Assembly (NCBI RefSeq): GCF_003151255.1
Contig: NZ_CP029481.1
Coordinates: 3,410,001-3,474,000 of the forward strand
Reading direction: 5' to 3'
Source of the DNA: Microvirga sp. 17 mud 1-3
GTDB taxonomy: Bacteria; Pseudomonadota; Alphaproteobacteria; Rhizobiales; Beijerinckiaceae
Length of the DNA stretch: 64,000 nucleotides
Shown: piece by piece, positions 46,616 through 55,774 of the stretch
Position numbering within the stretch: position 1 is the first letter of the stretch
Layout of the letters: every line of letters begins with the position of its first letter
Translations under genes and position numbers: made by a program
Notes under the pieces: model-generated
What the model was told of the DNA's origin: nothing
Databases searched by the model: none
The model's input: the letters and a program-made list of their open reading frames with translations, nothing else

Positions 46616-46987
46616 GTGAAGAAGCTGGCTGCTGTCGCCGGACTGGCATTGCTGAGCGCCGGATGCGCCTATCCCCCGCCAGGGGAGCTGGCCATGACCT
46701 GCACCGACTATATCGGCCGGCCGATCTCGGACCGGATCGCCGCCTACGGACCGCCGCAGACGGTCGTGAGGCTCAGCCCCACGGAGGTCGGCTACACCTT
46801 CTTCACGAAGACGACGACCTATTCTGGGGGCGAGGTCTATTACACGACGAACTACATGGTGGGCGTCGATACTCATCGCATGCCGGTCTATGCGACCACG
46901 ACCACCTGCCAGGGCACCTTCATCACCCGCGCCCTTTCTGACGCCATCCCGATCGAGCAGCGCATCATCGTGGATGTCAGGAACTAG
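46616..46987 (+). CDS. Small lipoprotein, unknown
   Basis: A 123-residue protein that starts with GTG and has a lipoprotein signal (KKLAAVAGLALLSAGC; lipobox LLSAGC at residues 12-17) and then a soluble domain rich in Thr/Tyr (YTFFTKTTTYSGGEVYYTTNY). It matches no family I recognise with confidence. It would be inserted into a membrane through Cys17. It stands alone behind the porin gene. Confidence 0.75.
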   Translation: MKKLAAVAGLALLSAGCAYPPPGELAMTCTDYIGRPISDRIAAYGPPQTVVRLSPTEVGYTFFTKTTTYSGGEVYYTTNYMVGVDTHRMPVYATTTTCQGTFITRALSDAIPIEQRIIVDVRN

Positions 46988-47079
46988 AACGGTTCTTGCG
47001 CGCTGTCCTCTTTGCGGGCATGCCGCCCTCGCTTGATATGCCGGGACGGCAATCTCGCCCATTGGAACAGGTCGCTCGC

Positions 47080-47517
47080 ATGATGAAGCCACGGCCCCTC
47101 GCCGGATATCTTCCCGCCGCAGCCCTGGCGCTCCTTGCGAGCGCCATCTGGCCGATCGCCAGCGCCTGGAGCCAGGAAGGTGAAGACAGCCCCTTTGCGG
47201 ACGCGGACATGCAGCCGGGGCGGCAGGCCCGCTGCAGCGAGGTCGCTGCCCTGATCGAAGGACGGGAGACGGGGCAGCAGCGGGTGGATTTCAGCGTCGT
47301 CGGGAGCTTGGCCCTGGTCCATCACGACGGTACCCTCGCGTATCTCGGGCTCTGTGGAACACCGCCCGAGCCCAAGGTGCTTTGCGTGACCTACCAGACG
47401 AACGGCATGCAGGTGGGCGACAAGGTCATCGTCACGGGCGGCTTCAGCAAGCCCAGCCCTGATTACGTTCTTCTCGATCCTTGCCTGGCCTCGCGCCCCG
47501 AAGCGGGCGGCGAATAG
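47080..47517 (+). CDS. Exported protein, unknown
   Basis: A 145-residue protein with a signal peptide (YLPAAALALLASAIWPIASAWS, cleavage near ASA/AWS-QE) and a soluble domain with cysteines (ARCSEVAALIEGRE, YLGLCGTPPEPKVLCVTYQ, LLDPCLA) that could pair. No recognised family. An open frame extends upstream; MMKPRPLAGYL is chosen because the signal peptide begins there. The gene faces the cyclase gene tail to tail, with 6 bases between. Confidence 0.7.
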   Translation: MMKPRPLAGYLPAAALALLASAIWPIASAWSQEGEDSPFADADMQPGRQARCSEVAALIEGRETGQQRVDFSVVGSLALVHHDGTLAYLGLCGTPPEPKVLCVTYQTNGMQVGDKVIVTGGFSKPSPDYVLLDPCLASRPEAGGE

Positions 47518-47523
47518 GCGGCC

Positions 47524-48660
47524 TCATTCCCCGGCCTGGGAGATGGCGACCACATTCCGGCCCGACGCCTTGGCTTGGTAAAGCGCGAGGTCGGCGTCGC
47601 GGATGAGCCGGTTGACGGTCACGTTCCGGGCTGTGGCACAGCCGACGCTGACGGTGGCCGAAACCCGATGACCCAGGACGGTCTGGGCCGCGCCCGCGAA
47701 AGCCCGCCGGACCTCCTCCGCCAAAGCCTCGGCCTTCTGCCTTGGGATCGGAAGGATGGCGGCGAACTCCTCCCCGCCCATGCGGCCGAACGAGCCCTTC
47801 GGCAGGTGGGTGGCGAGAATCCGGCCGAACAGGGTCAGGATATGGTCGCCCACCTCGTGCCCGTAGCTGTCATTGACCTTCTTGAAATTATCGAGGTCGA
47901 AAAGCAGGCAGGTGGCGGCCTTGCCCTCCAGCCTGCGGAGCAGGTCAGTCGCATTGCGGAAGACGGCCCGCCGGTTCGGAATTCCCGTAAGGGGATCGAC
48001 CAGGGCGGCCCGCTTATGCTCTTCCTCCACCTGCTCCTTCGCCATGGACAGGAACACGAAAGCCGCCACCGGCGTGAAGAGGACCAGGAACATCCCCATA
48101 TTGGCGGACCACCGCATCACCAGCACGTCGATCCAGCCGATGCCTGTCGTCGCAAAGACCAGAATGCTCCGGAAGGCATGAAAAACCGTCAGGAGCAGCA
48201 GGAGCGCGATGGCCACCCGCTGGGAGACCAGCACCTGCCGCGCATGCCGCCACAACTCCCATGCGGAGAGAAGCGTGTAGAACTCGCAGATGAGAGACAC
48301 GACCAGGAGCCGCATCTCGAACCGATCCTGGATGAGCGGAAACAGCGCGGTCCAGACGACCAGCCCCGGCAGGGTCACCAGAAAGAGACGGGAGCGCCCG
48401 TTGAAGGCCCGGCATCCCGCATAGAGGATGCCGTAGACCAGCGTCATGACGGCGTTCGACACATAGAGAACCGAGGGACTGACCGGCACTAGGCCGAGGC
48501 TGACGAGCCCCATGCCGAAAGGGACGAGGCAAAAGGCCGTCCCCCACAAGGCCAGCGCCTTGACGTTCCGGTTCAGGAGCCAGGAGAACAGCAGCAGCAG
48601 CCCGAGCACCCCCGTGAGGGTCAGGAAGGCGAAACCGAGGGTGGCGGGATCGAGCTTCAT
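47524..48660 (-). CDS. Membrane-anchored diguanylate cyclase
   Basis: A 378-residue enzyme that makes cyclic di-GMP. The N-terminal half is seven membrane helices of unknown sensing function; the C-terminal domain starts with DPLTGIPNRRAVFRN and has the active-site motif GRMGGEEFAAIL (GGEEF). The allosteric RxxD site five residues upstream is absent (the segment reads KGSFGR), so product inhibition through the I-site is not expected. MKLDPATLGF at 48660 is chosen over an ATG at 48681. Confidence 0.92.
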   Translation of the reverse strand: MKLDPATLGFAFLTLTGVLGLLLLFSWLLNRNVKALALWGTAFCLVPFGMGLVSLGLVPVSPSVLYVSNAVMTLVYGILYAGCRAFNGRSRLFLVTLPGLVVWTALFPLIQDRFEMRLLVVSLICEFYTLLSAWELWRHARQVLVSQRVAIALLLLLTVFHAFRSILVFATTGIGWIDVLVMRWSANMGMFLVLFTPVAAFVFLSMAKEQVEEEHKRAALVDPLTGIPNRRAVFRNATDLLRRLEGKAATCLLFDLDNFKKVNDSYGHEVGDHILTLFGRILATHLPKGSFGRMGGEEFAAILPIPRQKAEALAEEVRRAFAGAAQTVLGHRVSATVSVGCATARNVTVNRLIRDADLALYQAKASGRNVVAISQAGE

Positions 48661-49107
48661 GAAATGGCGACACCGTCCCATGCCGGAGCGCCCGACCGTT
48701 GGTTCTCTCCGCTCCGGTTCGTCGCTCTCATGAATTGTCCCACCATCGGAAAGAATCCTCGAGGTAGCGAACAGGGCCCACAGCCTCGGGACTGTGCGTC
48801 ATGTGCACGGAAATGATACCTTGCGCAACCGGAAGGCCCGCTTCTTGGCAGAAGAAGCCGCCCCAGATCTTGCACTCTCTTAACGAACTCTTTTCCCGAC
48901 GGCCGCTTAAGCTTAGGTTTTTGCGGCCAGAGCACTGACTTACGTTATGTCATTCGGATTACACAGGAATGCGGATGCCACAGCTGCGGTCGCGGTGCCA
49001 CCGAAGAACCGGATGCAAGCCCGATCGTTATCGTGGATGATGCCGTCTGGCGTCCGGCCCGGCGGCATCCTGCCGCGGGGTCTCGGCGCCCAACCTCAGC
49101 GAGTTTC
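48661..49107. other. 447-base gap between the cyclase and a small gene
   Basis: No ORF with coding character is seen. A weak inverted pair GGCCGC/GCGGCC (about 48900-48930) flanks an AT-rich spacer. Promoters of the divergent cyclase and 89-residue genes should lie here, but I cannot place them. Confidence 0.5.
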
Positions 49108-49377
49108 ATGAGCAGACAGACCAAGAGCGTCGCCATTCCGCCGAACGAGGCCGCCATCGTGACGGCGAGCAACATGACGGAGCTGGAGCTGGTTCTCCCG
49201 GATCTCAGCGACGATGATCTTCCCGAGATCCCGACCTTTCTCGTCGCCTGCGCCATGCGCTTCCACAGCGATCCGCAATTCGTCCAGGAGCAGCTCGACT
49301 GGCTGGCCCGGATGCGGGAAGCGGACGTGGACGAGGGGCTGAAGCCGGACGAGCTCAACGCCTCCAACGACGACTGA
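49108..49377 (+). CDS. Hypothetical acidic protein, 89 aa
   Basis: A short soluble, acidic protein (VLPDLSDDDLPEIPTFLVACAMRFHSDPQFVQEQLDWLARMREADVDEGLKPDELN) with no signal peptide or motif. The repeated Asp/Glu/Leu pattern is coding-like. Start is uncertain; an in-frame ATG at 49033 would add 25 Pro/Arg-rich residues that do not look like protein. I do not recognise it. Confidence 0.55.
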   Translation: MSRQTKSVAIPPNEAAIVTASNMTELELVLPDLSDDDLPEIPTFLVACAMRFHSDPQFVQEQLDWLARMREADVDEGLKPDELNASNDD

Positions 49378-49380
49378 CCT

Positions 49381-49602
49381 TTACGACCGCTTCCCCTGCT
49401 TCAACGCGAGGAGGCGTTGAGCCGCGATGCCACCGGGCGTCCCGGCGGAGACACGGTCGTGCAGCCGCTCGATCTGCTGCTGCTGGAGCCGCAGAAGAGC
49501 CTGCAAGCCGTCGATCCGGGCGCGGAGCAGACGGGCTTCGTGGAGCCGGTCGAGGACACCCGTGAGGGCGGGGCGTCCCGAGGCCTCGGTGGAATCGTTC
49601 AT
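49381..49602 (-). CDS. Hypothetical short coiled-coil protein, 73 aa
   Basis: The predicted protein has a helical stretch from about residue 10 to 62 (RLHEARLLRARIDGLQALLRLQQQQIERLHDRV, with heptad leucines). It is convergent with the 89-residue gene, with 3 bases between the stops. The frame is open upstream, but the Met at 49602 begins the helical part. No family recognised. Confidence 0.5.
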   Translation of the reverse strand: MNDSTEASGRPALTGVLDRLHEARLLRARIDGLQALLRLQQQQIERLHDRVSAGTPGGIAAQRLLALKQGKRS

Positions 49603-49726
49603 CGGTGCTGATGCAAGTGGACAGGAGGGACCCGAAGGCCCGCCATCATCTGACGCGAAATGAGGTAATTTGACGGCCACGCTTCCCCGAAGGGGCGGAC
49701 GTTTCAGCGCAGATGACCGGAAGATG

Positions 49727-49803
49727 GTACAGCCGCCCCGGCTCGAACGGGGGACCCCCAGATCCACAATCTGGTGCTCTAACCAACTGAGCTACGGCTG
49801 CAC
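49727..49803 (-). tRNA. tRNA-His(GTG)
   Basis: On the minus strand a 77-base tRNA folds fully: acceptor with the extra G-1 paired to C73, D arm GCTC-AGTTGGTTA-GAGC, anticodon arm CCAGA-TTGTGGA-TCTGG (anticodon GTG) and T arm CCCCG-TTCGAGC-CGGGG. The 3' CCA is not fully encoded. The extra 5' G is the tRNA-His hallmark. Confidence 0.97.
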
Positions 49804-49861
49804 ACGGGGCAGGGTGTAATCGCCCGGGCGATCAATTTCAAGGCTTCTTTGCACCCGTCGC

Positions 49862-49894
49862 GTCAAAAACGAAACGGCGGGCCGAAGCCCGCCG
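49862..49894 (-). terminator. Terminator of the tricarboxylate transporter operon
   Basis: On the minus strand, CGGCGGGC-TTCG-GCCCGCCG (8-bp stem, TTCG tetraloop) is followed by TTTCGTTTTTG. It is 40 bases after the tctC stop and is a strong rho-independent terminator. Confidence 0.88.
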
Positions 49895-49933
49895 CTTGAT
49901 GGCCGTTTGGCCGGAAAAGAAGCCTTCCGGGCC

Positions 49934-50911
49934 TTATTCTGCAGAGGCGCCAGCGGCCTTGAGGACGGGCGTCCAGCGTGCCACCTCGGATTCCACGAGC
50001 TTCTGGAGCGCCGCGGGGGTACGCTCCTCCTTCGAGGGAATCACGCCGCCGAGGTCCAGGAGGCGCTTGCGGGTGTTCTCGTCGTCCAGGGACTTCACCA
50101 GGGCGTCGTTGAGCTTGGCCACGATTTCGGGCGGGGTGCCCTTGGGTGCGAACACGGCGTTCCAGGCGCTGACTTCATAATCCGGCAGGCCTGCCTCCTT
50201 CGTGGTCGGCACGTTCGGCAAAGCGGGCGAGCGCTCCGGCGTCGCGATGGCATAGGCCTTGATGTTGCCGCCGAGGATCTGCGGCGCGACGTTGACGATC
50301 TGGTCGGTCATGTAATCGACCGTGTTGGCCATCAGGTCGTTCAGGGCCGGGCCCGTGCCGCGATAGGCCACCATGGTGGGCTTCACCTTGACCACCGAGT
50401 TGAAGAAGATGCCGGTGGAATGGGACACGGAGCCCACGCCCGCATGGGCCATGTTCACCTTGTCGGCATTGGCCTTCATGTAGTCGAGGAAGCCCTTGAG
50501 GTCGTTGGCTGGGAAGTCCTTCTTGGCCACGATCACGATGGGCGTACCGGCCGCCAGGCCGATGGGCGCGAAGTCTTTGGCCGGGTCGTATTTCAGGTTC
50601 GGGTAGAGGGCCGGCGCGGCCCCATGGGTGCCCATGTGCCCCATCATGATCGTGTAGCCGTCGGGCTGGGACTGGGCGCCGCGGGTGATGCCGGTGGTGC
50701 CGCCGGCGCCCGCCACGTTCTCGATCACGATCTGCTGACCGAGAGTGCGGGACATGTGATCCCCGACGATGCGGGCGATCACGTCCGTGGGGCCGCCGGC
50801 CGCGAAGGGCACGATCATGGTGATCGGCCGCTGCGGATAGTTGCCTTGCGCCTGGGCGCCGGTGGCCGCAAGGGCAAGGCCGGCCGCAAGGGTCAGTGCG
50901 ATTTTCTTCAT
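49934..50911 (-). CDS. tctC: Tripartite tricarboxylate transporter substrate-binding protein
   Basis: A 325-residue periplasmic binding protein of the Bug/TctC family, with a signal peptide (KKIALTLAAGLALAATGAQA). The mature protein starts GNYPQRPITMIVPFAAGG, whose loop and the later AYRGTGPALNDLMANTVDYMTD bind a carboxylate ligand. It is the last gene of tctB-tctA-tctC. The substrate (citrate or another carboxylate) cannot be told. Confidence 0.95.
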   Translation of the reverse strand: MKKIALTLAAGLALAATGAQAQGNYPQRPITMIVPFAAGGPTDVIARIVGDHMSRTLGQQIVIENVAGAGGTTGITRGAQSQPDGYTIMMGHMGTHGAAPALYPNLKYDPAKDFAPIGLAAGTPIVIVAKKDFPANDLKGFLDYMKANADKVNMAHAGVGSVSHSTGIFFNSVVKVKPTMVAYRGTGPALNDLMANTVDYMTDQIVNVAPQILGGNIKAYAIATPERSPALPNVPTTKEAGLPDYEVSAWNAVFAPKGTPPEIVAKLNDALVKSLDDENTRKRLLDLGGVIPSKEERTPAALQKLVESEVARWTPVLKAAGASAE

Positions 50912-50976
50912 GGTTTCCTCCGTCTAACGCAGTTCCTTGGCTTTGTTATTATGGAACAGCGGGCCAATCCGGCCAG

Positions 50977-52479
50977 CTATTCGGTGAACACTTCGTCCCT
51001 CCCCTTCCGGATCGAGGGCAGCAGCGCCACGACCAGCATGACCACGGCCACCAGAAGCAGCACGCCGCTGACCGGACGGTCGATGAAGGTCTCGAGCGAG
51101 CCCCGCGACAGGATGAGCGCCCGGCGCAGATTTTCCTCCAAAAGCTTGCCCAGCACGAAGCCGAGAAGCATGGGAGCAGGCTCGAAGCCGAACTTGATCA
51201 GCAGGTATCCGACGATCCCGAAGAACCCGATGAACATCACGTCCGTCGGCAGGGAATTGATGGAATAGATGCCAATGCAGCAGAACATCAGGATCGCCGG
51301 GAACATCAGGTGGTACGGCACCTTGAGCAGCCGCACCCACATGCCCACCATCGGCAGGTTGATGACGAGCAGCATCAGGTTGCCGACCCACATGGAAGCG
51401 ATCATGCCCCAGAAGAGCTCAGGATTGCGGGTCATCACCTGCGGCCCCGGCACGATGCCGTGGATCGTCATGGCACCGACCATGAGGGCCATCACGGCAT
51501 TCGGCGGAATGCCGAGGGTCAGGAGCGGGATGAAGGAGGTCTGTGCCCCCGCATTGTTGGCGGATTCAGGCCCCGCGACCCCCTCGATGGCGCCGCGCCC
51601 GAAGCGGCTCGGATCCTTCGCGAGCTTCTTCTCGATCGTGTAGGACGCGAACGGCCCGAGCACCGCCCCGTTGCCCGGCAGGATGCCGAGGATGGCGCCG
51701 ATGAAGGTGCCGCGCAGCACGGGCTTATAGGATTGCCGGAAGTCCTCCCGGTTCGGCAGGAGACGGCCGATGGCCTGGCGGACCACGTCCCGGGTCTCCG
51801 TATGGTCGAGGTTGCGCAGGATCTCGGCAATGCCGAAGACGCCCATGGCGAGCACCGCGAAATCGATGCCGTCGATCAGGAATGGAAGCCCCAGGGTCAT
51901 GCGCTCCTCGCCCGTCTCCAGGTCGAGGCCGACCGTGGAGAGGAGAACGCCGACCAGGATCATCGCGATGGCCTTGAGGATCGACCCGCGGGCTAGGACC
52001 ACGGCGAAGACCAGGCCCATGACCATGAGGGAGAAATACTCGGCCGGGCCGAAGATAAGGGCGAGGCTCGTGAGCGGCGCGCCGAGGGCCGCGATGACGA
52101 CGGTCGCGACCGTGCCGGCGAAGAACGACCCGATGGCCGCGATCCCGAGCGCGATGCCTGCGCGGCCCTGGCGTGCCATCTGGTGGCCGTCGAGGGTGGT
52201 GACCACGGAGGTCGCCTCACCCGGGATGTTCACCAGGATCGCCGTGGTCGAGCCGCCATACTGCGCGCCGTAATAGATGCCCGCCAGCATGATCAGGGCG
52301 CCGACAGGGTCGAGCCCGAAGGTGATCGGCAGCAGCATCGCGATGGTCGCGATGGGGCCGACGCCCGGCAGGACCCCGATGAGGGTGCCCACGAGGCAGC
52401 CGAGGAAGGCGAGCCCAAGATTCTGGAACGACAGCGCGACGCCGAAGCCGAGGCTCAGATTGGAGACCAGATCTCCCAT
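50977..52479 (-). CDS. tctA: Tripartite tricarboxylate transporter large membrane subunit
   Basis: A 500-residue permease with about 11-12 helices. LVGTLIGVLPGVGPIATIAMLLP is the first TctA signature, and the second is GILPGNGAVLGPFASYTIEKKLAKDP and its following SANNAGAQTSFIPLLTLGIPPN. It pairs with TctB and the TctC binding protein. It starts one base after the tctB stop. Confidence 0.96.
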   Translation of the reverse strand: MGDLVSNLSLGFGVALSFQNLGLAFLGCLVGTLIGVLPGVGPIATIAMLLPITFGLDPVGALIMLAGIYYGAQYGGSTTAILVNIPGEATSVVTTLDGHQMARQGRAGIALGIAAIGSFFAGTVATVVIAALGAPLTSLALIFGPAEYFSLMVMGLVFAVVLARGSILKAIAMILVGVLLSTVGLDLETGEERMTLGLPFLIDGIDFAVLAMGVFGIAEILRNLDHTETRDVVRQAIGRLLPNREDFRQSYKPVLRGTFIGAILGILPGNGAVLGPFASYTIEKKLAKDPSRFGRGAIEGVAGPESANNAGAQTSFIPLLTLGIPPNAVMALMVGAMTIHGIVPGPQVMTRNPELFWGMIASMWVGNLMLLVINLPMVGMWVRLLKVPYHLMFPAILMFCCIGIYSINSLPTDVMFIGFFGIVGYLLIKFGFEPAPMLLGFVLGKLLEENLRRALILSRGSLETFIDRPVSGVLLLVAVVMLVVALLPSIRKGRDEVFTE

Positions 52480-52480
52480 G

Positions 52481-53143
52481 TCAGATCTCCTCGGGCTGCG
52501 TGACGACGTCGATCTTGCCGTCCTTACGGCGCCCGCCGGAGATGTGGATCACCACGGCGGCCACGGCCATGAGGGCGGCAAGGACCCGCAGAATGGTCTT
52601 CTGCGACCATCCGTCGGGCATGAGGCCGGCGAGGCTCTGGGGGAAGACCGGGATCGGCAGGTTGAGAAGGTCCCCGAACAGCACCATGCAGAAGGGCGTG
52701 AGCCCGAAGGCCAGGACCAGGAGCGGCCGGAGCTGGACCTCCGGGGCCGCATAACCGCCGATGATGATGGCGAGTGGCCCCGCCACGATCATGCCGAGGC
52801 CCGGAATGGAGACGGGCCCGAGGCTGAAGGGCCGGATCGTTACAGCGAAGGCCAGAATGGCCACCACCACGAAGAAGGGACCGCGCAGGCTCCAGGCCTC
52901 GAGAGGCTCTCCGTCCTTCAGGAAGGCAGCCACCAGAAGAGCGATGCCGCACAGGCCCACCCCATAGGCCAGCCAGTCCGGGAGCATGCCTGGACCCATC
53001 GCGTTCAGGTGCCCCTGGGACAGGCCCCGTGTGAGCCAGAGCGCCAGCCCGGCGAGAAACACCAGAGACAATCCGGCAGCGAGATTCTGCGGCGAGCGAA
53101 CCGGCCCGCGGCGGTCCCGACCGCCCTCCTCAGACATGGACAT
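52481..53143 (-). CDS. tctB: Tripartite tricarboxylate transporter small membrane subunit
   Basis: A 220-residue protein with about five hydrophobic helices (LAAGLSLVFLAGLALWL, and ALAIIIGGYAAPEVQLRPLLVLAFGLTPFCMVLF), consistent with TctB. The N-terminal 15 residues are polar. Order tctB-tctA-tctC is typical of Bug-type transporters. ATG 53137 is an alternative start; GGGAGG is nearby. Confidence 0.9.
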   Translation of the reverse strand: MSMSEEGGRDRRGPVRSPQNLAAGLSLVFLAGLALWLTRGLSQGHLNAMGPGMLPDWLAYGVGLCGIALLVAAFLKDGEPLEAWSLRGPFFVVVAILAFAVTIRPFSLGPVSIPGLGMIVAGPLAIIIGGYAAPEVQLRPLLVLAFGLTPFCMVLFGDLLNLPIPVFPQSLAGLMPDGWSQKTILRVLAALMAVAAVVIHISGGRRKDGKIDVVTQPEEI

Positions 53144-53421
53144 TCGGCCTCCCGATAGGGCGCATTTACGGGGCGCCCGTTGTTCTTCACGTTCGATTTG
53201 TGCCCAAACCGGGACCCGGGATCAACCAATCCGGCAAAGTTTTCAAGGGATTTGACCCTCCGGTCCAGCCTATTGGGCGTAAGACCTTCGGCCAATCCGG
53301 AGATCCGGACTGGCACAGCCGGAACTTTCGGCAATTTAGTTCTTTGCAATCCGGCAGCTCATATATACCTAAGCACCCGCATTCCTCGACACGCGTTCAA
53401 GAAGATCTCCAGGACAGGCGC

Positions 53422-54168
53422 ATGGACTATTTTCTCTCAAGCACATTTCTCCTGTCCCTGCTTCAGGTCATCTGGATCGACATCCTGCTTTCGGGCGACA
53501 ACGCGGTCGTCATTGCCATGGCCTGTCGCTCGCTGCCGCCTCATCAGCGCAAGCTCGGCATCGTGCTCGGCGCCAGCGTCGCGGTCGGTCTCCGGATCCT
53601 CTTCGCGCTCGTGATCTCCTACCTCCTCGGCGTGCCCTACCTGCGCATCGCGGGCGGGCTCCTGCTGTTCTGGATCGCCCTCAAGCTGATCCAGGGCGAG
53701 GACGAGGACGGCCACGAGGTGAAGGCGAGCGACTCGCTCTGGAAGGCCGTGCGCACCATCGCGATCGCGGATGCCGTGATGAGCCTCGACAACGTGGTCG
53801 CCATCGCGGCCGCCTCGCGGGGCCACCCGGAGCTGTTCATCTTCGGCCTGCTCCTGTCGATCCCGCTCATCATGGTCGGCGCCTCGCTGATCACGAGCCT
53901 GCTCACCCGCTTCCCCATCTTCATCTGGGCGGGCGCGGCGCTGCTGGGCTACATCGCGGCCGAGATGATCGTCACGGATCCGGTCATCCTGGGCTGGCTG
54001 GCCGCCGGCTATCCGCAGCTCGTCCTGCCCGATCCGGGCCATCCGCCGCTCGACCTCAAGCCGGTCGGGATGGTGTTCTACGGCGCTGCCGCCATCGGGG
54101 CCCTGTTCGTGATCGCGGGCGGATGGCTGCTCGGCCGCAGCACGGGCCGGAAGGAAGCCGGGACCTGA
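53422..54168 (+). CDS. TerC family membrane protein
   Basis: A 248-residue inner-membrane protein with seven or eight helices. WIDILLSGDNAVVIAMACR and ADAVMSLDNVVAIAA are the two metal-site motifs of the TerC superfamily (SGDNA and SLDN). Members near this clade export manganese or affect metal homeostasis. The 278-base upstream region was searched by eye for a yybP-ykoY type Mn riboswitch and none was seen. The frame is open upstream but MDYFLSSTF is the family start. Confidence 0.92.
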   Translation: MDYFLSSTFLLSLLQVIWIDILLSGDNAVVIAMACRSLPPHQRKLGIVLGASVAVGLRILFALVISYLLGVPYLRIAGGLLLFWIALKLIQGEDEDGHEVKASDSLWKAVRTIAIADAVMSLDNVVAIAAASRGHPELFIFGLLLSIPLIMVGASLITSLLTRFPIFIWAGAALLGYIAAEMIVTDPVILGWLAAGYPQLVLPDPGHPPLDLKPVGMVFYGAAAIGALFVIAGGWLLGRSTGRKEAGT

Positions 54169-54302
54169 AAACCTGACGTGAAGATCGATTCTGGAAGGGA
54201 GTTGCCCTTCCGGGATCGGACCTGATGTTCTCACCCCAAGGATCCGGTTGACGCGGGCGGAGCCGGCAGGCACACAACACCGCAAGCCGCCCCGTCACGC
54301 CC

Positions 54303-55001
54303 ATGTCCTCATCCCGCCCGTCCTTTTCCGTTTCCGGCCTCAGACTGGGTGCCCGCGCCGCTCTTCCGGCGTTTCCGGGCTTCATCGTCTTCTCCATGGC
54401 CTTCGGGACGGCAGCCGCGCAGAAGGGCCTTTCGCTCGGCGAGACCCTGGGCCTGAGCGCCTTCGTCTATGCGGGCGCGTCCCAGATGGTGGGGCTCGAG
54501 ATCTGGCAGAAAGTCTGGTCGCCCGCGACGATCCTGGCGATCATGACCGTCACGGCGGTCGTCAATGCGCGCATGATCCTGCTCGGAGCGACCCTGCAGC
54601 CCTGGCTCAGGCACGAACCCCTGCCCCGCACGGCTCTCAACCTTTTCCTCGTGACAGAGGCGGGCTGGCTCATCAGCACCCGCTATCAAAGCGAAGGCGG
54701 GCGCGACACGGGCCTGCTGCTCGGTTGCGGGGTGACGCTCTGGCTCGTGTGGCTCGCCTCGACCTTCACGGGCTATTTCGCCGGCGCGCTCGTTCCCGAG
54801 CCCCGTCGCTTCGGCCTCGACCTCGTCATGCCGGTCTTCTTCAGCGTGATGCTCGTGCCCCTATGGAAGGGCGCACGCCACGCCCTGCCCTGGCTCGTGG
54901 CCGGGCTCGTCTCCGTCGCGGTTCATGCGTTCGTGCCGGGCTATTTCTTCATCGTCGCCGGAGCCCTGGCGGGCGTCATCGCCGGGATGCTGCTCGAATG
55001 A
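54303..55001 (+). CDS. azlC: AzlC family branched-chain amino acid exporter, large subunit
   Basis: A 232-residue membrane protein with the AzlC signature FIVFSMAFGTAAAQKGLSLGETLGLSAFVYAGASQMVGLEIW near residues 25-66. It exports branched-chain amino acids with AzlD. The last codon overlaps the azlD start by four bases (ATGA). Confidence 0.94.
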   Translation: MSSSRPSFSVSGLRLGARAALPAFPGFIVFSMAFGTAAAQKGLSLGETLGLSAFVYAGASQMVGLEIWQKVWSPATILAIMTVTAVVNARMILLGATLQPWLRHEPLPRTALNLFLVTEAGWLISTRYQSEGGRDTGLLLGCGVTLWLVWLASTFTGYFAGALVPEPRRFGLDLVMPVFFSVMLVPLWKGARHALPWLVAGLVSVAVHAFVPGYFFIVAGALAGVIAGMLLE

Positions 55002-55324
55002 CCGGCTTCGAGGCTCTTGCGGCAGGCCCCTGGGGCTCCGCCCTCGCGATCGCCGCCATGGCACTCGCCACCTATCTGTGCCGGATCGCGGGCGCGGCCG
55101 TCATGAGCCGTGTGGCGATCACGCCTCGCATGGAACGGGGCCTGCGCGCCCTGCCCGGCTCGATCATCCTGGCGACCGTCCTGCCCATGACCCTCGACAG
55201 CGGGCCGCCGGCCTTCGTGGCCATTGCGGCCGGTGTCGTCGTGATGATGCTCACCCGGATCGAGCTCGCCGGGCTCGCGGCCGGGCTAGGCACCCTCAGC
55301 CTCATCCGGGCGCTGGGATTCTGA
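54998..55324 (+). CDS. azlD: AzlD family branched-chain amino acid exporter, small subunit
   Basis: A 108-residue membrane protein with MALATYLCRIAGAAVM and RALPGSIILATVLPMTLDSG, the AzlD signatures, and about four helices. The start overlaps azlC. The 3' end overlaps the oppositely directed phosphatase gene by 39 bases, which is unusual in this window. Confidence 0.93.
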   Translation: MTGFEALAAGPWGSALAIAAMALATYLCRIAGAAVMSRVAITPRMERGLRALPGSIILATVLPMTLDSGPPAFVAIAAGVVVMMLTRIELAGLAAGLGTLSLIRALGF

Positions 55325-55774
55325 GGTCCGCTTCAGCCGCAGGCGGATGCGATAGGACAGCCCGTCCCTGACATTGCGATAGGCATCGAGGACCTGCTCG
55401 CGGGACCCCTGGACGATGGTCGGGTCCGGCGTCGGCCAGTATTCGACCTCGGCCGCGATGGTGCGGGTCAGTTCGAGAGCGGCATGGTGGGCCTCCGGCG
55501 AGAGGGAGATGATGAGGTCGAAATTGAGCCCCTCCCACTCCTCCAGTTCGTGCAGGGTGCGCGGCTTGTGGCGGCTGCCGTCGATGCCGATCTCGTCGAG
55601 GATGGCGGCCGTGAAGCCGTCGGGCTCCCCTTTCCGCACTCCGGCGGACTGGACGTAGATCGACTGCCCGAAATAGTGGCGCGCAATGGCCTCGGCCATG
55701 GCGGATCGCACCGCGTTCATGGCGCAGACGAACAGGACGGAGTGAACCCGCTTGGGCCGCGCCTCCGTCACCAT
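55286..55774 (-). CDS. Low-molecular-weight phosphatase family protein (ArsC/LMW-PTP fold)
   Basis: A 162-residue protein. SVLFVCAMNAVRSAMAEA is the P-loop (C-x5-R-S), and DIISLSPEAHHAALELTRTIAAEVEYWPTPDPT has the catalytic aspartate in the DP loop. This fold includes tyrosine phosphatases and arsenate reductases; family members in this locus are phosphatase-like. Its ATG shares one base with the UPF0262 stop. In many Hyphomicrobiales infA and maf follow; here azlD converges instead. Confidence 0.88.
   Translation of the reverse strand: MVTEARPKRVHSVLFVCAMNAVRSAMAEAIARHYFGQSIYVQSAGVRKGEPDGFTAAILDEIGIDGSRHKPRTLHELEEWEGLNFDLIISLSPEAHHAALELTRTIAAEVEYWPTPDPTIVQGSREQVLDAYRNVRDGLSYRIRLRLKRTSESQRPDEAEGA

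Noticed and set aside
49907..51268. 453-residue plus-strand open frame over tctC/tctA
   Set aside because: Antisense to recognised transporter genes that are followed by a strong terminator.
53144..53421. Manganese riboswitch before the TerC-family gene
   Set aside because: The conserved yybP-ykoY core sequences are not present by eye; only AT-rich DNA near the start was found.
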